Below, piece by piece: positions 1-7,681 of a stretch of DNA of 34,863 nucleotides (positions within the stretch are counted from its first letter, which is position 1; each line of letters starts with the position of its first letter). The position numbers and the translations under genes are program-made. The DNA is taken from NCBI GenBank assembly GCA_017617635.1, contig JAFZVW010000062.1:1-34863 (forward strand). The letters are read 5' to 3'. This DNA comes from Bacteroidaceae bacterium. GTDB lineage: Bacteria > Bacteroidota > Bacteroidia > Bacteroidales > Bacteroidaceae. The notes beneath the pieces are model-generated. The model did no database searches and was not told where the DNA came from. It saw only the letters and a program-made list of their open reading frames with translations.

Positions 1-1589
1 ATGATGACAGAAACGCCATGGTAGTTGATCTCTTCGCGGATGATGCGGGTAATTTCGGGCATATTCTTGGGTAGGGGAACTACCACATGCAGATGCTCTG
101 GCTCTACACCAAGACCCAGGCAGATGGCCTCGAACTTGTTGGTACCGGCACTGTCCTGACCGCCAGTCATGGCGGTGGTGAGGTTGTCGGAGATGATAAC
201 GGTGATGTTGGCTTTCTCGTTGACAGCGTCCAAGAGGCCAGTCATACCGCTGTGGGTGAAGGTGGAGTCGCCAATGATGGCAACGGCTGGCCACTGACCT
301 GCATCGGAGGCTCCCTTGGCCATTGTGATGCTGGCTCCCATATCCACGCAGGAATGGATAGCACGGTAAGGGGGCAGGAAGCCGAGTGTGTAGCAACCGA
401 TGTCACCGAAGACACGGGGATTCTCGTACTCTTTCAGCACTTCGTTCAATGCAGTATATACATCGCGGTGACCGCAACCCTGACACAATTCTGGGGGACG
501 AGCGACAACCAAAGGACTCACCCCCGACCCCTCTCTTGTAGCGAGGGGAGTATTTACCCCAACTTTGGAGAGCGCAGCGGCCACGCAATCGGGAGTTAAT
601 TCACCGGTACGGGGAAGTTCGCCGGTGAGACGACCCAGGATATTCCGGCTCTCGAAGACACCACGGACCTGCTCCTCGATGAAAGGCTGACCCTCTTCTA
701 CAACCATTACCTTCTCGCAGCTGTCCAACAGCTGACGTACCAGGCGCTTGGGCAAGGGGTATTGGGAAATCTTCAAAACAGGAAGCCCCTTCCCGGCCTC
801 CCCGAGGGGAGGAGTATTAAGCGTTTCCTTAACATAATTGTATGCAATACCACTGGCGATAATTCCCAATGGGCACTTCCCCTCCCCTCGTGGAGGTAGG
901 GAGGGGGCCAGGTTGAACTTTGATTTTGCGGCATCTTCCTCCAGTTGTGCCTGCTGAGCGGTAACCTTGTCGTTACGCTTACGGGCATTGGCTGGGAGCA
1001 GCACCCAGTTGGCAGAAACGGCATTGTAGTTCATCTCGTTCTGCTGACGCGGAACGTCAGCACACTCGACCACAGCACGGGAGTGTGCCATACGGGTGGT
1101 AACGCGCATCAGAACGGGCAGGCACTGCTGCTCGGAATAATCGAAGGCAGCCTCCATCATATCGTAGGCTTCCTGCTGGTTCGATGGCTCGAATGTGGGA
1201 ATCAGGGCAAACTTACCGTAGAAACGGCTGTCCTGTTCATCCTGAGAGGAGTGCATGGACGGGTCGTCGGCAACGAGTACCACAACGCCGCCGTTAACAC
1301 CCGTCATACCGCTGTTGACGAATGGGTCGGCACAAACGTTCAAACCTACGTGCTTCATGCAAACCATGGCACGCTTGCCCATGAAGGACATACCCAGTGC
1401 GGCCTCCATGGCTGTCTTCTCGTTGGTACACCAGCGGCTGTGAACATTGCGTTCCCTTGCCAGTCGGTTACCTTGTATGAATTCTGTAATTTCCGTAGAT
1501 GGGGTACCGGGATAAGCGTATACGCCGGAAAGTCCGGCATGCAGCGCACCCAGTGCAATGGCCTCATCGCCTAAAAGAAGTTTTTTCAT
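1..1589 (-). CDS. iorA: Indolepyruvate ferredoxin oxidoreductase, alpha subunit (3' end outside window)
   Basis: Oxidises aryl-pyruvates such as indolepyruvate to aryl-acetyl-CoA with ferredoxin as partner; a cytoplasmic TPP and Fe-S enzyme working with IorB. The frame is open from ATG at 1589 to the left edge, 529 codons without a stop. It begins MKKLLLGDEAIALGALHAG, followed by the pyrimidine-binding part (YPGTPSTEI, MKHVGLNVCADPF, DDPSMHSSQDEQD). The TPP-binding part comes later: PPELCQGCGH, then GDSTFTHSGMTG with ISDN downstream. The C-terminal ferredoxin domain expected in this family is not reached. Three short segments rich in Pro, Gly, Arg and Glu (near residues 228-237, 257-268 and 344-359) are encoded by G/C-rich palindromic repeats and look inserted relative to the family as I remember it. 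The start is supported by a TAnnTTTG element about 37 bases upstream. Confidence 0.93.
   Translation of the reverse strand, partial: MKKLLLGDEAIALGALHAGLSGVYAYPGTPSTEITEFIQGNRLARERNVHSRWCTNEKTAMEAALGMSFMGKRAMVCMKHVGLNVCADPFVNSGMTGVNGGVVVLVADDPSMHSSQDEQDSRFYGKFALIPTFEPSNQQEAYDMMEAAFDYSEQQCLPVLMRVTTRMAHSRAVVECADVPRQQNEMNYNAVSANWVLLPANARKRNDKVTAQQAQLEEDAAKSKFNLAPSLPPRGEGKCPLGIIASGIAYNYVKETLNTPPLGEAGKGLPVLKISQYPLPKRLVRQLLDSCEKVMVVEEGQPFIEEQVRGVFESRNILGRLTGELPRTGELTPDCVAAALSKVGVNTPLATREGSGVSPLVVARPPELCQGCGHRDVYTALNEVLKEYENPRVFGDIGCYTLGFLPPYRAIHSCVDMGASITMAKGASDAGQWPAVAIIGDSTFTHSGMTGLLDAVNEKANITVIISDNLTTAMTGGQDSAGTNKFEAICLGLGVEPEHLHVVVPLPKNMPEITRIIREEINYHGVSVI
514..560. repeat. G/C-rich palindromic element, copy 1, inside iorA
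   Basis: CCCCTC at 528-533 is complementary to GAGGGG at 543-548 with a 9-base spacer. It shares the block CGAGGGGAG followed by TATT with copy 2 and has the same orientation on the plus strand. Read on the minus strand it stays in the iorA frame and adds residues of the type NTPLATREGSG without a stop. Confidence 0.7.
781..820. repeat. G/C-rich palindromic element, copy 2, inside iorA
   Basis: CCTCCCC at 797-803 and GGGGAGG at 806-812 form a perfect inverted repeat around GA. In the iorA frame it encodes NTPPLGEAGKGL, between the YNYVKE and LPVLKISQYPLPKR segments that are normally close together in IorA. Confidence 0.75.
876..912. repeat. G/C-rich palindromic element, copy 3, inverted, inside iorA
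   Basis: CCCCTCCC at 879-886 and GGGAGGGG at 899-906 are complementary arms. The reverse complement aligns with copy 2 (GCCCC, CTCC, CGAGGGGAGG blocks), so this copy lies in the opposite orientation. It is again in frame and encodes residues of the type APSLPPRGEGK. Confidence 0.72.
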
Positions 1590-1625
1590 ATATCTGAGTT
1601 TTCTGAAAATATTCCAATCAGGCGA

Positions 1626-1633
1626 CAAAGGTA
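1626..1633 (-). promoter_or_regulatory. Predicted -7 element for iorA
   Basis: On the minus strand this reads TACCTTTG, matching the Bacteroidota TAnnTTTG -7 consensus, 36 bases before the iorA start codon. No convincing -33 TTG is seen. Prediction from sequence only. Confidence 0.55.
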
Positions 1634-1685
1634 CTATTTTTCTTGAAAATGTATGCTTTTTGGAAGTTAAAAGTGTAGAAACGTG

Positions 1686-2186
1686 TTATTTTACTTTGCT
1701 TTCCCCAACCCATTCAAGGAACCTGGTCATTGCGGTCCGGGTTGCGGTCCGGGTGTTTTCCTCGCGTGTGGAGTGGGGGAGACATAGCTCGAAGGCGCAG
1801 GTATCTGTAGGGCTTGCAAATCCGATGCAGACGGTTCCTGAGGGAACACGGTCATTTCCTTCGCCGGTATATCCCGTTGTGGCTATTGCGTAGTGTGTGT
1901 TGAATCTCCTGCGACAGGCATCGGCCATGCGGAGGACTACTTCCTGGCTGACAACATCGTGTTTTTCAATCATTTGAGGTGTTACGTCCAGGTATTGCTT
2001 CTTTATCCGGTTCTGGTATGCTATGATACCTCCCTGATAATATGCGGACGAACCGTCGACACTGGTTATCGTAGCTCCTATCCGGCCGCTTGTACAGCTC
2101 TCGGCAGTACTGATTGTTGCATTGTTCTGTTGCATGAATAGCTTTAGCCTGAGCGCAAGCCTGATATCAAATTTGTCGGCAGTCAT
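1686..2186 (-). CDS. pncC: CinA C-terminal-type amidase (nicotinamide-nucleotide amidase)
   Basis: Expected to deamidate nicotinamide mononucleotide to nicotinate mononucleotide in NAD recycling. The 166-residue protein consists only of the CinA C-terminal (PncC) domain and lacks the N-terminal MoCF-like domain of long CinA proteins. Family marks are STAESCTSGRIGATIT near residues 25-40, SSAYYQGGIIAYQN, KHDVVSQEVVLRMA and IATTGYTGEG with PSGTVCIGF. It begins at ATG 2186, just downstream of a TAnnTTTG element, and ends about 100 bases before the iorA start on the same strand. iorA has its own predicted promoter, so the two need not share a transcript. The C-terminal part is somewhat shorter than I expect for the domain, but all main motifs are present. 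Confidence 0.9.
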   Translation of the reverse strand: MTADKFDIRLALRLKLFMQQNNATISTAESCTSGRIGATITSVDGSSAYYQGGIIAYQNRIKKQYLDVTPQMIEKHDVVSQEVVLRMADACRRRFNTHYAIATTGYTGEGNDRVPSGTVCIGFASPTDTCAFELCLPHSTREENTRTATRTAMTRFLEWVGESKVK

Positions 2187-2211
2187 GTTGTTTTTGTGTT
2201 GTTATATGAAA

Positions 2212-2219
2212 CAAAAGTA
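2212..2219 (-). promoter_or_regulatory. Predicted -7 element for pncC
   Basis: The minus strand reads TACTTTTG, a TAnnTTTG match 25 bases before the pncC start codon. It is back to back with the predicted promoter of the export operon at 2284-2291. Confidence 0.55.
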
Positions 2220-2283
2220 ATAAATATTATCGGTATAGGCATTATTAGTGAAACTATTATTTGGGTGTGTTAATGATTTTGTA

Positions 2284-2291
2284 TATTTTTG
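2284..2291 (+). promoter_or_regulatory. Predicted -7 element for the TolC/HlyD/ABC-2 operon
   Basis: TATTTTTG matches TAnnTTTG, with TTG at 2261-2263 as a possible -33 element (20-base spacer). It lies 22 bases upstream of the ATG at 2314. This argues against the longer upstream start at 2248, which would lie before the promoter. Confidence 0.6.
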
Positions 2292-2313
2292 CACGCGAAG
2301 ATTTGATTTGGAA

Positions 2314-3810
2314 ATGAAAATGAATATCAAAAAGTTTTTGTTGTTTGTTGCATCCATGCTGGCAGGCTATGGGGCATATGCGGACGATGTTTTGTCGCTG
2401 GACAGTTGTCGTGCGCTTGCCTTGCGTAACAACAAGGAGCTGAAGATGGCCGGAGAGAAAATCAATATGGCTCACTGGAACCGGAAATCAGCGGCAACAA
2501 ACTATCTTCCCAAGGTTGATGCCATGGGTAGTTACATGTACACGAGTCGCGAAATATCGCTGCTGAGCAATGAACAGAAGGCGACGTTTAACGGTCTCGG
2601 TGCCATTACTGCGAGTGCAATTGAGCAGATGCAGCCTGTAGTGATACAGACATTGCAGCCTATAATTCAGAACCTGAGTCCTGAGGTGCAGGCAAAGATA
2701 CTGGCTGGCATTCAGGGTATGGGACAGAAGCTGGCAGCAGGTGCAGGACAGTTGGGGCATGCTGTTACCGAGGCTTTCCATACTGATACGCGTAATGCCG
2801 GTGTGCTGAGTGCGATGCTGACACAGCCATTGTACATGGGCGGCAAGATACGCGCCTATCACAAGATAACGAAGTATCAGGAGGAGCTTGCCAGGAACGG
2901 CTATGACCTGGAGCAGCAGAATGTTATCGTTGCCGTAGATGAGACTTATTGGAAGATTATCCAGCTGACGAGCAAGCGTAAGTTGGCGCAGAGCTATCTG
3001 GAGCTGGTGCAGAAGCTGGAAAGCGACGTTGATCAGATGGTCAAGGAAGGCTTGGCTACGAAGGCTGACGCTCTGAGCGTGAAAGTGAAGGTTAATGAGG
3101 CTGAGGTGTCTATCATTCAGGCAGACAATGGTATTTCGCTGCTGAAGATGCTGATGGCGCAGCAGTGCGGGCTTGAGGATTTTGACTTTATCTTGGCTGA
3201 CGAGAACCGTTCGGATTTCAGTTTGAAGAACAAGACGGTTGCTGATGAAGATATTGCAGTCGCTCAGCGTACTGAACTGAAACAGCTGGCGCTGGCAAGT
3301 GACATTTATGACCAGAAGGTGAAGATCGTGCGTAGTGAGTTTTTGCCAAAGGTTGTCCTGACGGGCGGCTATGTGGCTACGAATCCTTCGCTGTTTAATG
3401 GTTTCAAGAAAGAGTTTGAGGGAGTTTGGGCTGTAGGTGTTGCCGTAAATGTTCCTATTCTGACTTGGGGAGACCGTTTTTACAAGGTGCGTGCTGCAAA
3501 GGCAGAGGCTAACATCCAGCGTCTGCGTATGGACGAGGTAAGTGAAAAGATACGATTGCAGGTGAAGCAGTCACAGCAGCGTCTGGAAGAGGCGGAGCAT
3601 CGCCTGGAGGTGGCTGACAAGAGTCGTGCTGTAGCGGATGAGAACCTGCGCTATGCCAACTATGGCATGAAGGAGGGTGTGATGCCGTTGAGTAATGTGT
3701 TGGCTGCACAAACGGCCTGGCTGAGTGCCCATGATACGTATCTGTCCTCGCAGATTGACCTGTTGCTGGCTGATTTGTATCTGCGCAGGAATATGGGAGC
3801 AATAGATTAA
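2314..3810 (+). CDS. TolC-family outer membrane efflux protein
   Basis: Outer-membrane exit duct of a tripartite exporter. From ATG 2314 the protein has 498 residues and a signal peptide (MKMNIKKFLLFVASMLAG, cut near AYA). It continues with LSLDSCRALALRNNKELKMA, the usual start of the first TolC helical repeat. Long helices and a second repeat follow (KIRLQVKQSQQRLEEAEHR), ending with a helix of the type LLLADLYLRRNMG. ATG 2320 is an equally possible start. An in-frame ATG at 2248 would add 22 residues before the signal peptide and would begin upstream of the predicted promoter, so it is rejected. It is the first gene of an apparent operon with the HlyD-like adaptor 27 bases downstream and two ABC-2 permeases. 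The substrate cannot be told from sequence. Confidence 0.92.
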   Translation: MKMNIKKFLLFVASMLAGYGAYADDVLSLDSCRALALRNNKELKMAGEKINMAHWNRKSAATNYLPKVDAMGSYMYTSREISLLSNEQKATFNGLGAITASAIEQMQPVVIQTLQPIIQNLSPEVQAKILAGIQGMGQKLAAGAGQLGHAVTEAFHTDTRNAGVLSAMLTQPLYMGGKIRAYHKITKYQEELARNGYDLEQQNVIVAVDETYWKIIQLTSKRKLAQSYLELVQKLESDVDQMVKEGLATKADALSVKVKVNEAEVSIIQADNGISLLKMLMAQQCGLEDFDFILADENRSDFSLKNKTVADEDIAVAQRTELKQLALASDIYDQKVKIVRSEFLPKVVLTGGYVATNPSLFNGFKKEFEGVWAVGVAVNVPILTWGDRFYKVRAAKAEANIQRLRMDEVSEKIRLQVKQSQQRLEEAEHRLEVADKSRAVADENLRYANYGMKEGVMPLSNVLAAQTAWLSAHDTYLSSQIDLLLADLYLRRNMGAID

Positions 3811-3837
3811 GGAAATAACGGAATAAAGTAAGATATT

Positions 3838-4818
3838 ATGTCAAAGAATTCAAAATCAACATCTATTATAGTTGTTACATCGTTGTTGCTGATTGTGCTG
3901 GTTGCTGTCATTGCCGTGGGTTTCCTCTTGCCTAAGAATGAGGAATTAATCCAGGGTGAGGCGGAAACGAGTGAGTATCGCGTTAGCTCGAAGGTGCCTT
4001 CGCGTGTCTTGGAACTGCGTGTGGAAGAAGGCCAGATGGTAAGGAAGGGGGATACGCTGGCCATAATGGAGGCTCCAGAGGTTGAGGCTAAACTGACACA
4101 GGCAACTGCTGCCCGCAGTATGGCTGAGGCTGTAGAGGCCAAGGCTCAGAACGGTGCACGTCGTCAGGAGATTCAGGGTGCATACGAACTGTATCAGAAG
4201 GCTAAGGCGGGCTTGGAGATTGCCGAGAAGACGTATCAGCGTGTTGAGCGTCTGTTTGAGAATGGTGTCTTGCCTGAACAGAAGCGTGACGAGGCAAAGG
4301 CTCAGTACGATGCTGCAAAGGCAACAGTCGTTGCTGCAGAAAGTCAGTATGAGATGGCTAAAGAGGGTGCTCGTGTTGAGGATAAGGCTGCCGCAGTTGC
4401 ACAGGTAAGCCGTGCACAGGGTGCTGTTGACGAGGTTAACTGCTATGTTGGTGAAACGGTGTTGACAGCTGCTGAGGACGGTATGGTTACAGAGATCTTC
4501 CCTCATGTGGGTGAGTTGGTGGGCAGTGGTGCTCCTATCATGAATGTTGCTATGGTTGACAAGGTTTGGTTTACCTTTAATGTTCGTGAGGATAAGTTGC
4601 ACAGGTTCAGTAACGGTAAGGAGTTTGATGTGTTTGTGCCTGGTATTGACAAGACGATAAAGGCCAGGGTAACGCGCATCAAGAATGTCGGCAACTTTGC
4701 TGCATGGAAGGCAACAAAGGCATTGGACGGTATTGACCTGAAGGTATTCGAGGTGCGTATTACGCCGGTGGACAAGGAAGAGGGTATCGTGTCCGGCATG
4801 AGCGGGGTGATAAAGTGA
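3838..4818 (+). CDS. HlyD/EmrA-like membrane fusion protein
   Basis: Periplasmic adaptor expected to link the two inner-membrane permeases to the TolC-like duct. The protein has 326 residues and one N-terminal membrane anchor at about 9-31 (IIVVTSLLLIVLVAVIAVGF). The first half of the biotinyl-lipoyl-like domain contains SSKVPSRVLELRVEEGQMV, then KGDTLAIME. A coiled-coil hairpin rich in Ala, Glu, Lys and Gln spans about 85-200, and the second lipoyl half has LTAAEDGMVTEIFPHVGELV. A beta-barrel region follows (VWFTFNVREDKLHRF). The coding strand has an unusually long open frame on the reverse strand, which I take as a composition effect of the repetitive coiled coil. Confidence 0.92.
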   Translation: MSKNSKSTSIIVVTSLLLIVLVAVIAVGFLLPKNEELIQGEAETSEYRVSSKVPSRVLELRVEEGQMVRKGDTLAIMEAPEVEAKLTQATAARSMAEAVEAKAQNGARRQEIQGAYELYQKAKAGLEIAEKTYQRVERLFENGVLPEQKRDEAKAQYDAAKATVVAAESQYEMAKEGARVEDKAAAVAQVSRAQGAVDEVNCYVGETVLTAAEDGMVTEIFPHVGELVGSGAPIMNVAMVDKVWFTFNVREDKLHRFSNGKEFDVFVPGIDKTIKARVTRIKNVGNFAAWKATKALDGIDLKVFEVRITPVDKEEGIVSGMSGVIK

Positions 4819-4840
4819 AAAGTGAAGAGTGTTTAGTGGT

Positions 4841-6022
4841 ATGTCGATAGAGAGTGTACTGACAAAGATTTGGCTGATAGCTCATCGTGAGATGCATCTT
4901 TTTGCGCGTAGGCCTATGTTTCTGTTCAGTATGATTATTGTGCCTGTTACGAGTATCATTCTGTTTACTACGGTAATGGGTGACGGACTGCCTGTAAATC
5001 TGCCTGCCGGATTGGTGGACGAAGATGATTCGTCGATATCGCGTTCCTTGGTGCGGACAATGGATGCTATGGCGGAAACGGAACTGGTGGCAAGGTATCC
5101 TTCGTTTTCCGAGGCCCGACATGCTATGCAAAGGGGTGAGATATACGCATTCTTCCATATCCCGAAGGGTACTGCGGCAAAGGCTTTGTCACAGCGTCAG
5201 CCGTCTATTGCGTTTTATACGAACGAGGCATTCTTTCTGCCTGGCGCATTGCTGATGAAGGAGATGTACCTGTCGAGCGAAATGATAGGCATGAGCGTGA
5301 ATCGCAGTACTATGACGGCTAAGGGTAATACCATGAGGCGTGCTATGGTTTCGGTTCAGCCTGTTGCATTGGAAACGCATCCCCTGGGTAATCCGTGGAT
5401 CAATTATGCCATACTGCTTTGTAATATCATTCTGCCCGGTGTACTGATACTGTGTATATTGCTGAGTACGTCATATACGATAGGCATCGAGTGGAAGATG
5501 GAAACTCATCTGGACCTATACCGTATGGGTAGTCAGAATCCTGCCATTATAATGATTGGCAAGCTATTGCCTCAGACATTGCTGTATATGCTGATATTCC
5601 TGTTCATGGACGTGTATCTGTACAAAATATTGTGCTATCCATGTCATTGTGCATTCTGGAACATGGTATTAGTCGGCTGGCTGACGATTTTTGCAGCGCA
5701 GGGTTTGGCAATCTTTGTCTTTGCCCTGTTTCCGGGAATGATGCGTTTCGCGATGAGCGTGTGTTCGCTGATAGGTGTCGTATCGATGTCGATATCGGGA
5801 TATAGTTTCCCGACATTGGCTATGGACGAGTATTTGCAGTATATCGTCAATATTTTCCCGTTGCGTCATTATTACCTTATATATGTGAACCAGGCACTGA
5901 ACGGCTATTCGATTCTATATGTGTGGGCCAATGTGGCTGCGTTGATGATTATGATGTTGTTGCCGCTTCTGGTTTATAAGAGGTATAATAAGGTATTCAC
6001 GAATTATAAATACAAGCCGTAA
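4841..6022 (+). CDS. ABC-2 type transporter permease
   Basis: Inner-membrane permease of the ABC-2 class, like the YhhJ/YbhR permeases that pair with HlyD adaptors. From ATG 4841 it has 393 residues. There is an N-terminal membrane segment (FLFSMIIVPVTSIILFTTVM), a large periplasmic domain of about 150 residues (LPAGLVDEDDSSISRSLVRT onward), and a C-terminal bundle of about five membrane segments. An upstream GTG at 4829 would add four residues and is less likely. It lies 22 bases after the adaptor gene and is followed by a second related permease. No ATP-binding subunit is encoded next to it. Confidence 0.88.
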   Translation: MSIESVLTKIWLIAHREMHLFARRPMFLFSMIIVPVTSIILFTTVMGDGLPVNLPAGLVDEDDSSISRSLVRTMDAMAETELVARYPSFSEARHAMQRGEIYAFFHIPKGTAAKALSQRQPSIAFYTNEAFFLPGALLMKEMYLSSEMIGMSVNRSTMTAKGNTMRRAMVSVQPVALETHPLGNPWINYAILLCNIILPGVLILCILLSTSYTIGIEWKMETHLDLYRMGSQNPAIIMIGKLLPQTLLYMLIFLFMDVYLYKILCYPCHCAFWNMVLVGWLTIFAAQGLAIFVFALFPGMMRFAMSVCSLIGVVSMSISGYSFPTLAMDEYLQYIVNIFPLRHYYLIYVNQALNGYSILYVWANVAALMIMMLLPLLVYKRYNKVFTNYKYKP

Positions 6023-6044
6023 AGCGGCTGATTATAAGATACAG

Positions 6045-7262
6045 ATGTTACAGAAGTTTCTGAGAATTGTCAGCATTGCCGGACATGAACTGTATGAGAT
6101 CATGCATGACCAAGGTGTCCTTACGTTCATTTTGTTCCTGCCTTTGGCTTATCCCTTGGTATATGGTGCGATATATCATAACGAGGCAATGATGGATGTG
6201 CCTACTGCTGTAGTTGATGATTCGCAGAGCAAGACTGCGCGGGATTTTGCACGTCGCCTGGATGCCACGCAGGGTGCAAAGGTGATTCAGTTCTGTACGG
6301 ATATGGATGAGGCGGAGGAACTGATGCGGCAGATGAAGGTCTTTGCCATAGTGCATATTCCTGAGAGTTTTGAGCGGGACATACAGAGGGAACGGCAGAC
6401 TCGTGTGGGATTGTATATAAACATGGCTTCGTCGCTGTATTACAAGAGTGTCGTTCTTGCAGCGAATATGACGGTGCTGGATATGAACAAGGATATCTCG
6501 CTTAACTATCTGGGAGCCGGCACAAAACAGCAGAACAGGGTTTCAAGACAGCCAGTACAGTATTACTATACGCCATTGTATAATACACAGAGTGGTTTTG
6601 CAACATTTATCATGCCTCCTGTCCTGATGCTTATACTGCAGCAGACTTTGTTGCTGGGAATCGGTATGAGCATGGGTAGGGCCCGTGAGACGTATCGCAG
6701 GAATTTGCATACCTTGCACCAGTTGTATCAGCGGCCGGTGGAGATAATAATAGGCAAAAGCATTCCGTATTTTGCGCTGTACCTGATTATGGCTGTTTAC
6801 ATGTTTACGTTTATAACCAGGTTCTTCGGTTTACCTGCCTTGGGCGATTATGTTACGTATCTGGCTGTGATTGTCCCATATCTGCTTGCTTGTATCTTTT
6901 TGGGTACGGTACTTTCGTGTCTGATATACAGGCGCGAGGATTGTATTATGATATTTGTCGCGCTCAGTGTGCCTATGCTGTTTGTGAGCGGTGTTGTGTG
7001 GCCTGCCAGCCATGAACCTGCTTTCTGGAGATATGTGAGTTATTGCATTCCTTCTACATTCGGCATGCATGCTTATGTGCGTATACATAGCATGGGGGCT
7101 TCGTTTGCTGATGTGTATCCTGAATTCCGTGCCCTGTGGATTCAGGCAATAGTGTATTTTGCTATTGCGTGTCTGCTGTACCGTTGGCGTCTGTCATTGG
7201 TGAAGAAGAAACTGATTACTCTGTTCGAGGGTGACTATGAGAATGAACGACTGGCGATATGA
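6045..7262 (+). CDS. ABC-2 type transporter permease, second of a pair
   Basis: A 405-residue inner-membrane protein built like the preceding one: membrane segment near residues 25-45 (VLTFILFLPLAYPLVYGAIY), periplasmic domain starting DVPTAVVDDSQSKTARDFAR, then several C-terminal membrane segments. It probably forms a heterodimeric channel with the 4841-6022 product. The start ATG is 22 bases after the previous stop. Its stop overlaps the start of the GNAT gene in an ATGA arrangement at 7259-7262, which suggests translational coupling. Confidence 0.88.
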   Translation: MLQKFLRIVSIAGHELYEIMHDQGVLTFILFLPLAYPLVYGAIYHNEAMMDVPTAVVDDSQSKTARDFARRLDATQGAKVIQFCTDMDEAEELMRQMKVFAIVHIPESFERDIQRERQTRVGLYINMASSLYYKSVVLAANMTVLDMNKDISLNYLGAGTKQQNRVSRQPVQYYYTPLYNTQSGFATFIMPPVLMLILQQTLLLGIGMSMGRARETYRRNLHTLHQLYQRPVEIIIGKSIPYFALYLIMAVYMFTFITRFFGLPALGDYVTYLAVIVPYLLACIFLGTVLSCLIYRREDCIMIFVALSVPMLFVSGVVWPASHEPAFWRYVSYCIPSTFGMHAYVRIHSMGASFADVYPEFRALWIQAIVYFAIACLLYRWRLSLVKKKLITLFEGDYENERLAI

Positions 7263-7681
7263 TGATTACAGAATTGACATCCTATAGTCCTGATGAATAT
7301 GCGCAAATAGCGAAGTTGATGGGACAACTGAGCCAGAGGTGTGTGTTTGATGAGAAGAAATTGCGTGCTGTGACAGAGGATGCAAATTGTCATTTGTATG
7401 TTTGTACCGAGGGCGGGATTATTGCCTGTGCCACGTTGTGTGTCTATGTCTCTCCCACAGGACGCAAGGCTTCGGTCGAGGATGTCGTCGTCAGCGAGAA
7501 TTGCCGCGGAAGGCATATTGGCAGGGATCTTATGTTGTATGTTTTGGAACGTGCACGTGAATTGGCACCGATTGAGTTGCATCTGACATCCAAGCCTGCA
7601 CGTGTTGCGGCGAATGCCTTGTATAGGAGTGTCGGTTTCCTGAAGAAGGAGACGAATGCGTATCAGATGGTAATGGAATGA
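7259..7681 (+). CDS. GNAT-family N-acetyltransferase
   Basis: Acetyl-CoA-dependent acetyltransferase of unknown substrate, 140 residues, cytoplasmic. The GNAT core is visible: a strand ASVEDVVVSENCRG, then the acetyl-CoA loop CRGRHIGRDLM near residues 80-90, and the C-terminal motif ANALYRSVGFLKKETNAYQM. Its start overlaps the permease stop (ATGA) and its own stop overlaps the next start (ATGATAAG, 7678-7681). It is therefore likely translated together with its neighbours. A second in-frame ATG at 7262 is possible. Confidence 0.87.
   Translation: MMITELTSYSPDEYAQIAKLMGQLSQRCVFDEKKLRAVTEDANCHLYVCTEGGIIACATLCVYVSPTGRKASVEDVVVSENCRGRHIGRDLMLYVLERARELAPIELHLTSKPARVAANALYRSVGFLKKETNAYQMVME

Noticed and set aside
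87-599. Open frame of 170 codons on the plus strand
   Set aside because: It is antisense to iorA, which has clear family motifs in the minus-strand frame; the plus product has no recognisable domain.
2248-2313. Upstream in-frame start for the TolC-like gene
   Set aside because: It would place 22 residues before a good signal peptide and lies upstream of the predicted promoter at 2284-2291.
3946-4602. Long open frame on the minus strand opposite the HlyD-like gene
   Set aside because: Its product is low-complexity and Leu/Thr/Cys-rich, as expected from the reverse of a coiled-coil gene; the plus-strand protein is a clear family member.
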